64,000 bases of DNA from Akkermansiaceae bacterium (GTDB taxonomy: Bacteria; Verrucomicrobiota; Verrucomicrobiia; Verrucomicrobiales; Akkermansiaceae): contig JACKQB010000005.1 of assembly GCA_024233115.1 (NCBI GenBank), forward strand, positions 62,001 through 126,000, in the 5' to 3' direction. Shown here in pieces: positions 44,818 through 53,823 of this stretch. The translations under genes and the position numbers were made by a program. Each line of letters starts with the position of its first letter. The first letter of the stretch is position 1. The notes under the pieces are model-generated. The model worked only from the letters and a program-made list of their open reading frames with translations. It searched no databases and was not told the DNA's origin.

Positions 44818-47256
44818 GTGAGTATATACAGACTTGTCGTTGCAGGGATGGTGTCGTTTTTTTCGGCGACTCCACTGTCGGCCTACAGCCCTGAGCTCGG
44901 GACGATCCTGCCACGCGGCGGTCAGCGGGGCACCGAGGTGGAGTTCAATTTCCACGGCAAGCAATTGATAGAGCCGCAGGAGATTATTTTTTATAAGCCG
45001 GGGGTGTCGGTGAAATCACTCCACAAGGTGAAGGACAGCCACGTCAAGGCCGTGCTCGCCATTGCCCCGGATGCCGAGTTGGGTGAACACCCGGTCCGCC
45101 TGCGCTGTAAGGGCGGGGTGACTTATATGCGCACATTCTGGGTTGGCCAGTTTGCAACCGTCAACGAAGCCGAGCCCAACAATGATTTTAGCAAACCGCA
45201 GCGGGTGGGATTCAATACCACCGTTCACGGCACCGCCGGCCTGGAGGATGCGGATTACTATGGGGTGACCGTTAAAAAAGGCCAGCGCATCTCGGCGGAG
45301 GTCGAGGGGATGAGGCTCGGTGCGGTATTTTTCGATCCCTATCTGGCGATTCTCGACAGCAGGAGGTTTGAGCTGGCCACCTCCGATGATGCTCCGCTTC
45401 TCCGCCAGGATGCCTTTGTCTCGGTCGTGGCTCCCGAGGATGGTGAATACACGGTTCTTGTCAGGGAGTCGTCCTATGAGGGAAACGACAACTGCCGCTA
45501 CCGTCTCCACATCGGTGGCTTCAGCCGTCCTTCAGCCGTCTATCCACCGGCCGCCCATCCTGGGGTTGCCACCACCTTCAGAATGATAGGTGATCCGGCG
45601 GGGGATTACGCATTCCAGGCCACCCCTGCGGGCAAGGAGGGATCAGTTCATGGGCTCTTTGCCGAGCGCGACGGCTTAAGCTCGCCGTCGCCTAACCCGG
45701 TGCTGCTGAGCGCCTTGCCCTTTGCCAATGAAAGCGAGCCTAACAACGAGTCCAGGCAGGCGACACCTGAGCCCCCCCTGGACGCGCCCTGTGCCTTCCA
45801 TGGCATCATCAGTAAAACCGGAGACGTTGACTGGTTCCGTTTTCATGCCAGGAAAGGACAGGACCTTCGGATTCGTGTCCGCGGAAGGTCATTGCGATCA
45901 CCCCTCGACAGCGTTCTAATTTTACGCGATTCCAAAGGCAAGCAGATCAACCGGAATGATGACCAGGGAAGCCTCGACAGCATCATCGATTTCAAACCAC
46001 CCGCCGATGCTGACTACTTTGTCAATGTCCGCGACCACCTCGGCAAGGGGGGGTCTGATTACACTTACCGGGTGGAAATTGACAAGCGGGAACCCACCCT
46101 GTCAGCATCGTTGCCAGTTGGGCTGAGAAACGACAGCCAGTATCGTAAAGTCATCTGTGTGCCGAGGGGGAATCGTTACGCGACGGTGGTCAATGTCACT
46201 CGGCAGAACGTCGCTTGCGACTGCAAACTCCAGGCCGACTCCCTGCCTCAGGGGGTGGTGATGCAACATAGTGCGGCACCCAGCAACGCCAACAGTTTTC
46301 TCGCTCTGTTTGAAGCGGCCCCCGATGCTCCGATCGCCGGCGGGCTGCACCATTTTAGTATCCTCGATGCCAGCCCGGGGAGTAGGGTTCGTGGTGACCT
46401 TGAGGAAATGATCCACCACGTTGAGATTAACAATACCGGCACATTCCACAGTACCTATGACGACCGGATCACGGTGGCAGTCATTGAGGAAGCTCCCTTC
46501 CACGTGGATCTCTTTGTCCCTCCGGTCCCCATTGTTCAAAACGGCACAGCCCGGCTCAAAGTCACCTTGCGCCGGGCGCCCGGCTTCGATGGCGCGGTAA
46601 AAGTGACACTTCCCTGGAAGCCGCCGGGGATTGGTTCGCCGACGGAAATCACGATTCCGAAGGGGGAAAACGAGGCGTTTTATAACATCAACGCAAGTGC
46701 TGACGCCGCCGTGGGAAACCATCAGGTATGTGTGGTAGCCGAGTCGACCACCCCAAAGGGACTGGTCATGGTGTCATCGGCATTGGCAAATCTAACAGTA
46801 TCCGAACCCTTCATGACGGTAACCATGGAAATGGCTTCGACCATCCCCGGGGAAAACACGGTTCTCCTCTGCAAGGTGAATCACCATCAGCCTATCCAGG
46901 GCAGGGCACAGATGATTCTTCACGGCCTTCCCCATGGGGTAAAAGCCGCCCCCAGGGAGATCGATGCCAACACCAAGGAGGTGATCTTTGATCTCGAAGT
47001 CGCCAAGGATGCCACCAAGGGCAAACACAACGCGTTATTCTGCCAGATCCTGCCGAGGAAAAAGGGTTATCTGATCCCGCACAATACCGGACACGGCGGC
47101 ACGCTCAGGATCAATCCACCGCCCCCCGCACCCAAGGTCGCCAAGAATGGCCCTGCCAAGCCAGCGGTGGCTAAGACGGCCCCCAAAGCAGCTCCACCCA
47201 AGCCCAGCAAGCCTCTTTCCCGGCTCGAACAATTACGTCAGCGTAAAAAACAATGA
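44818..47256 (+). CDS. Secreted protein with two PPC (pre-peptidase C-terminal) domains
   Basis: 812 residues from the GTG at 44818, which gives a signal peptide (to about residue 21) and starts just after the DUF1501 stop. An IPT-like first part (LGTILPRGGQRGTEVEFNFH) is followed by two PPC domains, each opening with an EPNN motif (EAEPNNDFSKPQRV and ESEPNNESRQATPE) and a D-x-DYY/DVDWF core. The later half has Ig-like beta domains, then a Pro/Ala/Lys-rich tail (VAKNGPAKPAVAKTAPKAAP). No catalytic domain is seen; it looks like a binding or scaffold partner of the other operon products. The stop overlaps the next ATG by 4 bp. Confidence 0.87.
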   Translation: MSIYRLVVAGMVSFFSATPLSAYSPELGTILPRGGQRGTEVEFNFHGKQLIEPQEIIFYKPGVSVKSLHKVKDSHVKAVLAIAPDAELGEHPVRLRCKGGVTYMRTFWVGQFATVNEAEPNNDFSKPQRVGFNTTVHGTAGLEDADYYGVTVKKGQRISAEVEGMRLGAVFFDPYLAILDSRRFELATSDDAPLLRQDAFVSVVAPEDGEYTVLVRESSYEGNDNCRYRLHIGGFSRPSAVYPPAAHPGVATTFRMIGDPAGDYAFQATPAGKEGSVHGLFAERDGLSSPSPNPVLLSALPFANESEPNNESRQATPEPPLDAPCAFHGIISKTGDVDWFRFHARKGQDLRIRVRGRSLRSPLDSVLILRDSKGKQINRNDDQGSLDSIIDFKPPADADYFVNVRDHLGKGGSDYTYRVEIDKREPTLSASLPVGLRNDSQYRKVICVPRGNRYATVVNVTRQNVACDCKLQADSLPQGVVMQHSAAPSNANSFLALFEAAPDAPIAGGLHHFSILDASPGSRVRGDLEEMIHHVEINNTGTFHSTYDDRITVAVIEEAPFHVDLFVPPVPIVQNGTARLKVTLRRAPGFDGAVKVTLPWKPPGIGSPTEITIPKGENEAFYNINASADAAVGNHQVCVVAESTTPKGLVMVSSALANLTVSEPFMTVTMEMASTIPGENTVLLCKVNHHQPIQGRAQMILHGLPHGVKAAPREIDANTKEVIFDLEVAKDATKGKHNALFCQILPRKKGYLIPHNTGHGGTLRINPPPPAPKVAKNGPAKPAVAKTAPKAAPPKPSKPLSRLEQLRQRKKQ

Positions 47257-50075
47257 CCCCCACACTCCATTCCATCGTTGTCGCTGCCGCCTGCGTCGTT
47301 TCGCAAGCAGCCATCGCCGCGCCCGACTTCGTCAACGACATCCAGCCTATCCTTGAGGAGAATTGCGTACGCTGCCACGGCGAGAATAAGGACAAGGGCG
47401 AGTTGCGTCTGGATACCTATGCCCTGACGATGGAAGGGGGCGAGACGGGTGATGCCGTCGACCTGAAAAACCCGGAAAAAAGCCTGATTCTCAAACGGGT
47501 TTCCCTGGCACACGACGACGAGGACGTCATGCCTCCCACACCCGACGAAAACGGTAAAAAAGGAGGCGAGCCACTGAGCAAAAAACAAATTGCCCTGCTT
47601 GATGCCTGGATTCGATCCGGTGCCCACTGGCCGGAGGGCCTGACCTTGAAGCCCAGGGAAAAAAGCCGTCGCGAAAAAAACCTCGATCAGCCGGACCCCG
47701 ACCTCGTCGCCATTGAAGTGTTTCCCAAGGAGGTTGCCCTGGAAACAAGTGCCGACTTCCATCGTTTGATCATCCTCGGTCATTACCAGGATGCCACCAC
47801 CCGTGATATCACGCCTTCGGTGACCCTGAACATCACCGGTGATCACATTGTCCGTATCGAGGCGACCACCCTGTTTCCCAAAGCAGACGGCAGCACACAG
47901 GTCGAGGTCAGCTATCGGGGCAAAAAACTAACAGTCCCGGTAACTGTCAAAGAGGCCGGGAAAATCAGGCCTGTTAGTTTTCAGCGTGACGTCATGCCCG
48001 TGCTCACTGCGGAAGGTTGTAACACTGGCTCCTGCCACGGCTCGGCACGCGGTCAGGACGGTTTTATGCTGTCGCTTTTCGGCTACGACCCGCAGGGCGA
48101 CCACTTCCGGCTCACACGCGAGATGCCGGGCAGGAGAATCAACCTGGCCATCCCGGAGGACAGCCTGTTGCTCACTAAAGCCACCGAGTCGGTTCCTCAC
48201 ACGGGGGGTAAGCTGTTTGAAAAAGACAGCAGCTCCTACCAGGTCTTGCTCGACTGGGTGAAGTCGGGTGCCGAATTTGACAAGGAATCAGGCAAAGACC
48301 TCATCCTCCCCACCTCGATCGAAGTGCGTCCCACGCAGGCGGTGATCAAGGGCCCGGACCAAAAACTCCCGCTGACCGTGCGGGCGCTTTATTCCGACGG
48401 GACCGACCGGGATGTGACATCACTAACAACCTTTTCAACCAGCAATGACAACTCGGTGAAAATTGAACCGGATACAGGTCTGATGACCTCCGCCAAACGT
48501 GGTGAGGCGTTTCTCATGGGTCGTTTCCATACCTTTTCCGAAGGCATGCAAACCATCGTCATCCCCTCGAAAATGGATTACCAAAGACCCAAACTCCCCG
48601 AGGTCAATTACATCGATGGCCACGTCCACGACAAGCTGCACAAGCTGCGCGTGATCCCCTCGGAGGTCTGCGATGATTCCGTCTTTATCCGCCGCGCCCA
48701 CCTGGATCTTGTAGGCCGGATTCCCACTCCCGAGGAACGTGACGCGTTTCTCAAGGACACCAACCCCAGGAAAAGGGAAGCCCTCGTCAACCGACTGATC
48801 GAGACCAAGGACTTCACCGAAATCTGGGTGATGAAATGGGCCGAACTCCTGCAAATCAGAACCTTCCAGAACCAGGTGAGCTACAAGGCGGCACTGCTCT
48901 ACCACAACTGGCTACGTGAACGTATCGCCTCTAACACGCCGTTCAATGAAATCATACGCGAGCTGCTGAGGTCGAAAGGAGGAACCTTCTCTACACCACC
49001 CACTAACTTCTTCCAGGTTGAGTTGGAAACCAAAAAACTGACCGAGAATATTGCGCAGGTCTTTATGGGGACACGCATCCAGTGTGCCCAGTGCCATAAC
49101 CACCCGTTCGACCGCTGGACGATGGATGACTACTACAGCTTCGCTTCGTTTTTTGCCCAGGTAAAAAGAAAACGCGCCGAGGACCCGCGCGAGCAGATTG
49201 TGTTTGATGGCGGCGGACAGATCCAGCATCCGGTCACCCTTAAAAACGCCGTCCCCAAATTCCTTGGCGGAGCCATTCCAGATACCACCAAAGGTTCACG
49301 ACGTGAACTCGTGGCCGACTGGTTGGCCGCTCCGGACAACCCATGGTTTGCCCGTAACGTTGCCAACATCGTCTGGGCCCATTTCTTCGGCATGGGAATT
49401 GTCGAACCCGTCGACGACGTGCGCGTGTCCAACCCCCCATCGAACCCGGCACTCCTCGATGCGCTGGCAAAACAGTTTGTCGCGTATGACTTCGACTTCA
49501 AACGCCTCGTGCGTGACATCTGTCTGTCGAGAACCTATCAGCTGTCCACCCATACCAACCCGACCAATGTCAGCGATACACGCAACTTCTCACACGCCAC
49601 CGTCAGGCGGCTCCGTGCCGAGGTCCTGCTCGATGTGATTTCTCAAGCGACCCATACCGAAAACAAGTTCAAGGGGCTTCCCAAAGGCTCCAAAGCTGTC
49701 CAGATTGCAGACGGTAACACCACCACCTATTTCCTGAAAACCTTTGGCAGGGCCACGCGTGAGACGGTCTGTTCCTGTGAAGTGAAAATGGACCCCAGTC
49801 TCTCGCAAGCTCTCCACCTTCTCAATGGCGACACCGTCAATAACCGTATCAAACAAGGTGGTGTTGTTAGGGATTTGGTGAAATCGGGAAAAGCGCCCGG
49901 CGATGTCATCGACTACCTCTATCTGCGTTGCCTGACCCGTCCTGCCACCGAGACGGAAAAACAGAAACTCATGACCCACATCGATGCGGCCAAGGACGAC
50001 AAGGCCAAAACCGAGATCTACGAAGACATCTTCTGGGCCCTCCTCAACTCGAAGGAATTCATCTTCAACCACTAG
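47253..50075 (+). CDS. Planctomycete-type cytochrome c with DUF1549 and DUF1553
   Basis: 940 residues with a signal peptide (to about residue 22). Order: PSCyt1 haem domain with CVRCH near residue 38, a Big_2-like Ig domain (VTVKEAGKIRPVSFQRD vicinity, with the haem-like CNTGSCHGSARGQDG), a second Ig-like domain (QKLPLTVRALYSDGTDRDVT), DUF1549 (SVFIRRAHLDLVGRIPTPEE, and CAQCHNHPFDRW), and DUF1553 at the C-terminus (HATVRRLRAEVLLDVISQAT, RETVCSCEVKMDPSLSQALH). Electron transfer at the outside of the cell is a fair guess; the substrate is unknown. It is translationally coupled to the PPC gene. Confidence 0.93.
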   Translation: MTPTLHSIVVAAACVVSQAAIAAPDFVNDIQPILEENCVRCHGENKDKGELRLDTYALTMEGGETGDAVDLKNPEKSLILKRVSLAHDDEDVMPPTPDENGKKGGEPLSKKQIALLDAWIRSGAHWPEGLTLKPREKSRREKNLDQPDPDLVAIEVFPKEVALETSADFHRLIILGHYQDATTRDITPSVTLNITGDHIVRIEATTLFPKADGSTQVEVSYRGKKLTVPVTVKEAGKIRPVSFQRDVMPVLTAEGCNTGSCHGSARGQDGFMLSLFGYDPQGDHFRLTREMPGRRINLAIPEDSLLLTKATESVPHTGGKLFEKDSSSYQVLLDWVKSGAEFDKESGKDLILPTSIEVRPTQAVIKGPDQKLPLTVRALYSDGTDRDVTSLTTFSTSNDNSVKIEPDTGLMTSAKRGEAFLMGRFHTFSEGMQTIVIPSKMDYQRPKLPEVNYIDGHVHDKLHKLRVIPSEVCDDSVFIRRAHLDLVGRIPTPEERDAFLKDTNPRKREALVNRLIETKDFTEIWVMKWAELLQIRTFQNQVSYKAALLYHNWLRERIASNTPFNEIIRELLRSKGGTFSTPPTNFFQVELETKKLTENIAQVFMGTRIQCAQCHNHPFDRWTMDDYYSFASFFAQVKRKRAEDPREQIVFDGGGQIQHPVTLKNAVPKFLGGAIPDTTKGSRRELVADWLAAPDNPWFARNVANIVWAHFFGMGIVEPVDDVRVSNPPSNPALLDALAKQFVAYDFDFKRLVRDICLSRTYQLSTHTNPTNVSDTRNFSHATVRRLRAEVLLDVISQATHTENKFKGLPKGSKAVQIADGNTTTYFLKTFGRATRETVCSCEVKMDPSLSQALHLLNGDTVNNRIKQGGVVRDLVKSGKAPGDVIDYLYLRCLTRPATETEKQKLMTHIDAAKDDKAKTEIYEDIFWALLNSKEFIFNH

Positions 50076-50077
50076 CC

Positions 50078-52558
50078 GTGAATTCAACATTCAACATTCA
50101 ACATTCACTATTCCTGATCACGTCAGCGGTCATGGCGACCGCGGCTCCGCCCAATTACGACGACCACATCCGCCCTATCTTCGAGAACTCCTGCACCAAC
50201 TGCCACAATCCGGATAAACAAAAAGGCGACCTCGACCTCACCTCCTACTCAGCCGCGATGCGCGGTGGCTCGGGTGGAAAATTCGCCGAGCCGGGCGAAG
50301 GTGGCGACTCGAAGATGTATGGCGTTATCACCCACACCCTCAAACCCATCATGCCCCCGAAGGGCGATAAGCTGGAGAAAAAGCAAGCCGACCTCATCCG
50401 CGAATGGATCGATGGCGGCTTGCTGGAAAACAAATCAGGCAAACCCCAGAAAAAGAAAAAGCCTGCCTTTGCACTGAGTGCCGCTCCCTCTGCTGGTAAG
50501 CCCGACAAGATATCACTGCCCCGGCACCTTCTGCTGGAACCCGTCGTGACCACCACGCGCGCCTCGGCTGTCGCTGATATGGCCACCAGCCCGTGGGCTC
50601 CCGTGCTCGCCATCACGGGCCAGCGCCAGGTTTTGCTCTATCATACGGACACCCTCGAACTCATCGGTGTCCTACCCTTCGATGACGGCCAGCCTGAAAG
50701 CCTGTCATTCCATCCCTCTGGAAAATACCTGTTAGCCGGCGGCGGCATCGGTGGAAAATCCGGCACGACCGTCACCTGGGATATCGAAACAGGCAACGCC
50801 GTCCTGCACGCGGGCAAGGATTTTGACTCGGTCATCGCCGCCTCACTGCGGCCCGACCTCGGTGGTGTCAGCCTCGGGGGGCCCGGTAAACGGGTCAAGC
50901 TCTGGGACACCGCCAGCGATGAACAGGTGACATCGATCAAAAAACACACCGACTGGGTAACGCAACTTGCCTACTCGCCCGATGGTGTCCTGTTAGCCTC
51001 TGGCGGTCGCGGCGGCGGCGTCTACATCTGGGAGGCCGATACCGGTAACGAATTTCACAACCTCCGTGGTCACCAAGCCGGTATCAGCGACCTTGCCTGG
51101 AGATCGGATTCCAACCTGCTCGCCTCAGCCTCAGAAGATGGCAGCATCCTTGTTTGGGAAATGAACAACGGCAACCAGGTGAAAAAAATACCTGCGCACG
51201 GTGGTGGCGTGTTATCGCTCGACTGGAATCAGAACGGTCATCTCGTGTCCAGCGGCAGGGATAAAAAAGTCAAAATCTGGAAACCCGACTTTAACCTGCT
51301 GAAGGAGCTGCCCGCATTTTCCAACATGATCACAGAGGTCGCCTTCAGCCACGATGGCAAACGGGTTTTTGCAGCCGACTGGAATGGCGCGATCACCGTC
51401 TGGGATGTAGCCACAGCCAAGCAGGTAGGAACGGTCTCAGCCAACCCGCCGACAATTGCCACAAGGATCCAGTGGTTACAAACGAAATTGAAAAACTGCC
51501 CCGAACAACTAGCCGCCGCGGAAAAGCTGGCCGCAGCTGCCACGGCTCAACAGATGGCTGCCCGGACGGCACTGACGAAAGTGGAAACAGACCACCGCAA
51601 CGCCATCGCCAGATCCAATCAACTGGTGGCCGAACGCACCAGGCTCGACGCTCAGCTGAAAGCACTCTACGCCGATGGTGATACTCTTGGAAAACAACGG
51701 CAGCAACTCCAGCAAGCACTCACCCACGCGCGGGATGTATTAAACACCCACAACGCCGCCATGGCCGCGCTGCGCAAGGAGCACCAGCAAGCTGAAAACG
51801 AAGCCCGGAAAATGGCCGCAGACGAGAAACAACTTGTGGCAAACGAAGAAAAAGCCCGCCAGGCGGCCGCAGCCAAACCCGGGGACGCCACCCTCAGACA
51901 ACTTGCCGATCAAGCCAAGGCCGACCTCGATGCCCATCGGCAGCAGCTCAAGGACAAACAAAATCTCAGCGAGCAGAAGAGCACCGCTCTCGCCCGGCTA
52001 ACAGACCAGCAAAAAGGACCGGGCAACCAACTCGCTGCCGCCGACAATGCCTGGAAAGACATCAACTCCAGGTGGGCTGCCCACCACGCCAATCGCAAAG
52101 CACTGCAAGATACACGCAATGCGCTGAACAAGCCGATCACCGAAGCACAGCAACTCTCGAAGTCGTTGGAACCTAAAATCAAACCCGCCCGCGAAGCACT
52201 GGCAAACGCTGTCGCTGCCCAGAAAAAAGCGACTGCAGACCTCGATCAGCTCAAAAAACATCAAGGCAATCTCCTCTCTGGCCTCAAGCACTGGCAAGCC
52301 GCCGCCATCAACACGGAAGCCATCCGCCTCGCCAGGGAAGCCGCCGTATTGACAGCCAGACAAAACGAGTCCATGGACGCCTTCACCGCGCTCGCCGCCG
52401 GAATACAACAACTCAAGGACCCCGCCCAACTCGCCGAACAGTCCCGCGCGCTGCAAAAACTCCGTAAAACCATCGATCTGGCGGCTGCCGATTTGTTAGG
52501 CAAGTCCCGTGATGCCACCGCCCGAAAGGCCGCTTACCAAAAGGCTCTGGAGCCCTGA
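50078..52558 (+). CDS. Cytochrome c-like plus WD40 plus coiled-coil protein
   Basis: 826 residues from the GTG at 50078; the other choice is the ATG at 50132. The GTG start adds a weak signal-like segment (HSLFLITSAVMATAA). PSCyt1 haem motif CTNCH lies near residue 47, with the fold PIMPPKGDKLEKKQADLIRE. WD40 blades follow (about 145-470; for example VTQLAYSPDGVLLASGGRGG and LASASEDGSILVWEM). From about 480 to the end is a long charged coiled coil rich in Ala, Gln and Lys. It is the last gene of the DUF1501 operon. The heptamer array 50082-50116 lies inside the reading frame if the GTG is used. Confidence 0.87.
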   Translation: MNSTFNIQHSLFLITSAVMATAAPPNYDDHIRPIFENSCTNCHNPDKQKGDLDLTSYSAAMRGGSGGKFAEPGEGGDSKMYGVITHTLKPIMPPKGDKLEKKQADLIREWIDGGLLENKSGKPQKKKKPAFALSAAPSAGKPDKISLPRHLLLEPVVTTTRASAVADMATSPWAPVLAITGQRQVLLYHTDTLELIGVLPFDDGQPESLSFHPSGKYLLAGGGIGGKSGTTVTWDIETGNAVLHAGKDFDSVIAASLRPDLGGVSLGGPGKRVKLWDTASDEQVTSIKKHTDWVTQLAYSPDGVLLASGGRGGGVYIWEADTGNEFHNLRGHQAGISDLAWRSDSNLLASASEDGSILVWEMNNGNQVKKIPAHGGGVLSLDWNQNGHLVSSGRDKKVKIWKPDFNLLKELPAFSNMITEVAFSHDGKRVFAADWNGAITVWDVATAKQVGTVSANPPTIATRIQWLQTKLKNCPEQLAAAEKLAAAATAQQMAARTALTKVETDHRNAIARSNQLVAERTRLDAQLKALYADGDTLGKQRQQLQQALTHARDVLNTHNAAMAALRKEHQQAENEARKMAADEKQLVANEEKARQAAAAKPGDATLRQLADQAKADLDAHRQQLKDKQNLSEQKSTALARLTDQQKGPGNQLAAADNAWKDINSRWAAHHANRKALQDTRNALNKPITEAQQLSKSLEPKIKPAREALANAVAAQKKATADLDQLKKHQGNLLSGLKHWQAAAINTEAIRLAREAAVLTARQNESMDAFTALAAGIQQLKDPAQLAEQSRALQKLRKTIDLAAADLLGKSRDATARKAAYQKALEP
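50082..50116 (+). repeat. Heptamer array at the start of the cytochrome-WD40 gene
   Basis: Three exact ATTCAAC units followed by ATTCACT and ATTCCTG. It lies between two possible starts (GTG 50078, ATG 50132), so it is either leader or signal-peptide code. Confidence 0.85.
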
Positions 52559-52824
52559 CTTCAATACGACATCAATTTCATGTTCCATCTTCTACTAGGT
52601 TGGTGTCTGATCAGTTGTTGATTGGTCGCAGATACGGGACTGCCAGGGGATTAGGTAGGAAAAAATAGACACTATCTGATATTGCCAGACAATTTGTGCA
52701 ACGCGGTCATGTCATGGCAGCCACTTCCTGGAAGCCTTTGCAGGCCATTAGGGCGCGCACCACTGGCTCCCATTCCCAGTCGGGGAGCGTTGTCTGAGTA
52801 TGTCGGTGATTTTCTCCTGATATT
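52559..52824. other. Non-coding gap before the toxin-antitoxin region
   Basis: 266 bp with lower GC than its surroundings and no frame, terminator or clear promoter that I can support. Confidence 0.4.
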
Positions 52825-53085
52825 ATGAGCGCACTAACATTAAGACTACCTGATTCTCTTCACCGTCACCTCAAGAATGCCGCCGAGACGGATGGTGTCT
52901 CCGTTAATCAATTCATTAGTCTGGCTGTGGCAGAGAAGCTATCGGCTTTACAGACCTATGACATCATTGCAAGGCGGGCAGAAAAAAGCTCCAGAGAAGA
53001 CTTCCTAGCTGCTATGTCAGCAGTCCCTGCTGGAGAAATTATAGAAGGTGACGAAATCCCCAAGGAGTACCAACCCAAAGGATAA
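52825..53085 (+). CDS. HicB/CopG-like ribbon-helix-helix antitoxin (orphan)
   Basis: 86 residues. The start ALTLRLPDSLHRHLKNAAET then DGVSVNQFISLAVAEKL is a ribbon-helix-helix DNA-binding fold as in HicB-type antitoxins. The tail (SREDFLAAMSAVPAGEIIEG) is acidic and could bind a toxin. No matching toxin gene lies beside it; the next complete gene is a YafQ-like toxin whose own antitoxin remnant is in between. It may be an orphan or regulate that locus. It is lower in GC than the genes around it, in line with acquisition from elsewhere. Confidence 0.78.
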   Translation: MSALTLRLPDSLHRHLKNAAETDGVSVNQFISLAVAEKLSALQTYDIIARRAEKSSREDFLAAMSAVPAGEIIEGDEIPKEYQPKG

Positions 53086-53101
53086 TAAGGCGCAGCAGAC
53101 T

Positions 53102-53185
53102 AACCCCCTACCCGCCGAGCAGTCCAGATTAGCGCTAACTACAACCATGAATCAGTTCATCACAGCCCGCCCTCGGTAGGGGGTT
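53102..53185. repeat. Inverted-repeat element at the broken antitoxin gene
   Basis: Arms AACCCCCTAC-CCGC-CGAG (53102-53119) and CTCGGTAGGGGGTT (53172-53185) are complementary apart from a 4-nt difference. The right end lies 2 bp before the first codon that matches the antitoxin family. Confidence 0.6.
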
Positions 53186-53187
53186 GG

Positions 53188-53379
53188 CTCGCGGCTTTAG
53201 GCATCACGCCTACTGAAGCCATCCGTTTACTGTATCGCCAGATTGCGATGAGAGGGGAGTTTCCCGTCGAGTTGCGAATACCCAATGTGGAGACGGCCGC
53301 CGTTCTAGCTAAGGCCGATCGAGGTGAAGACATCGAGACTTCCGATAATACTGCAGATCTTTACGCCTCCTGGGACTGA
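53188..53379 (+). pseudogene. RelB/DinJ-type antitoxin remnant (N-terminus missing)
   Basis: The reading frame encodes LAALGITPTEAIRLLYRQIA then MRGEFPVELRIPN and an acidic tail ending DLYASWD, clearly the RelB/DinJ antitoxin family. The usual first 20 or so residues (start codon and the DNA-binding beta strand) are absent. Upstream in frame there is no ATG, GTG or TTG before a stop at 53101. The inverted-repeat element 53102-53185 sits at the junction. An internal ATG at 53248 could still give a 43-residue toxin-binding tail. The TGA overlaps the toxin ATG by 1 bp, so the old coupling is kept. Confidence 0.75.
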
Positions 53380-53642
53380 TGAAATTCATTCAGCCATCCT
53401 CATTTAAGAAGGATGTCAAACGACAGAAGAAGCGCGGCAAGGATCTGGAGAAGCTGAAAGTAGTTATCGAGATCTTAGCAGCTGGCAAAGATTTGCCGCA
53501 GCAGTATCTAGACCGCAGCCTCAGCGGTAACTGGAATGGTTGGAGAGATTGTCACATCGAGCCAGACTGGATATTGATCTACCAGGTGAGTGCAGAGGTT
53601 GTGACATTGGGGCGAACTGGAGCGCACTCGGGCCTGTTCTAA
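53379..53642 (+). CDS. YafQ-type mRNA interferase toxin, probably impaired
   Basis: 87 residues with the RelE/YafQ fold: FKKDVKRQKKRGKDLEKLK, GNWNGWRDCHIEPDWILIYQ and RTGAHSGLF. YafQ of E. coli uses H50, H63, D67 and H87 plus F91. Here H59, D63, H83 and F87 are kept, but the position of H50 (DHPL in E. coli) reads DRSL, so that histidine is Arg. The toxin may be weakened, which would fit the loss of its antitoxin's N-terminus. It cuts mRNA on the ribosome in known cases. Confidence 0.82.
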   Translation: MKFIQPSSFKKDVKRQKKRGKDLEKLKVVIEILAAGKDLPQQYLDRSLSGNWNGWRDCHIEPDWILIYQVSAEVVTLGRTGAHSGLF

Positions 53643-53823
53643 CAGAATACCAGGCCCAACAAGGTGCTTCATCCGTCGCGATACCGTCCGTGAGCCAGAA
53701 ACCATTTTGAGCTAAAGCCGTTAAAGATAGGAATCCGTTTTACAGCGCGCGGTTGAGTTCTACGTTGACCAGTGACCCCCGCTTCACCGGTCGTTGTGCG
53801 CGGTCGCTGGTGAAATGCTGTTT

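Noticed and set aside
52825..53642. The ribbon-helix-helix protein and the YafQ-like toxin as a matched pair
   Set aside because: They are separated by about 290 bp and by the toxin's own RelB/DinJ remnant, and HicB-type antitoxins do not normally pair with YafQ.
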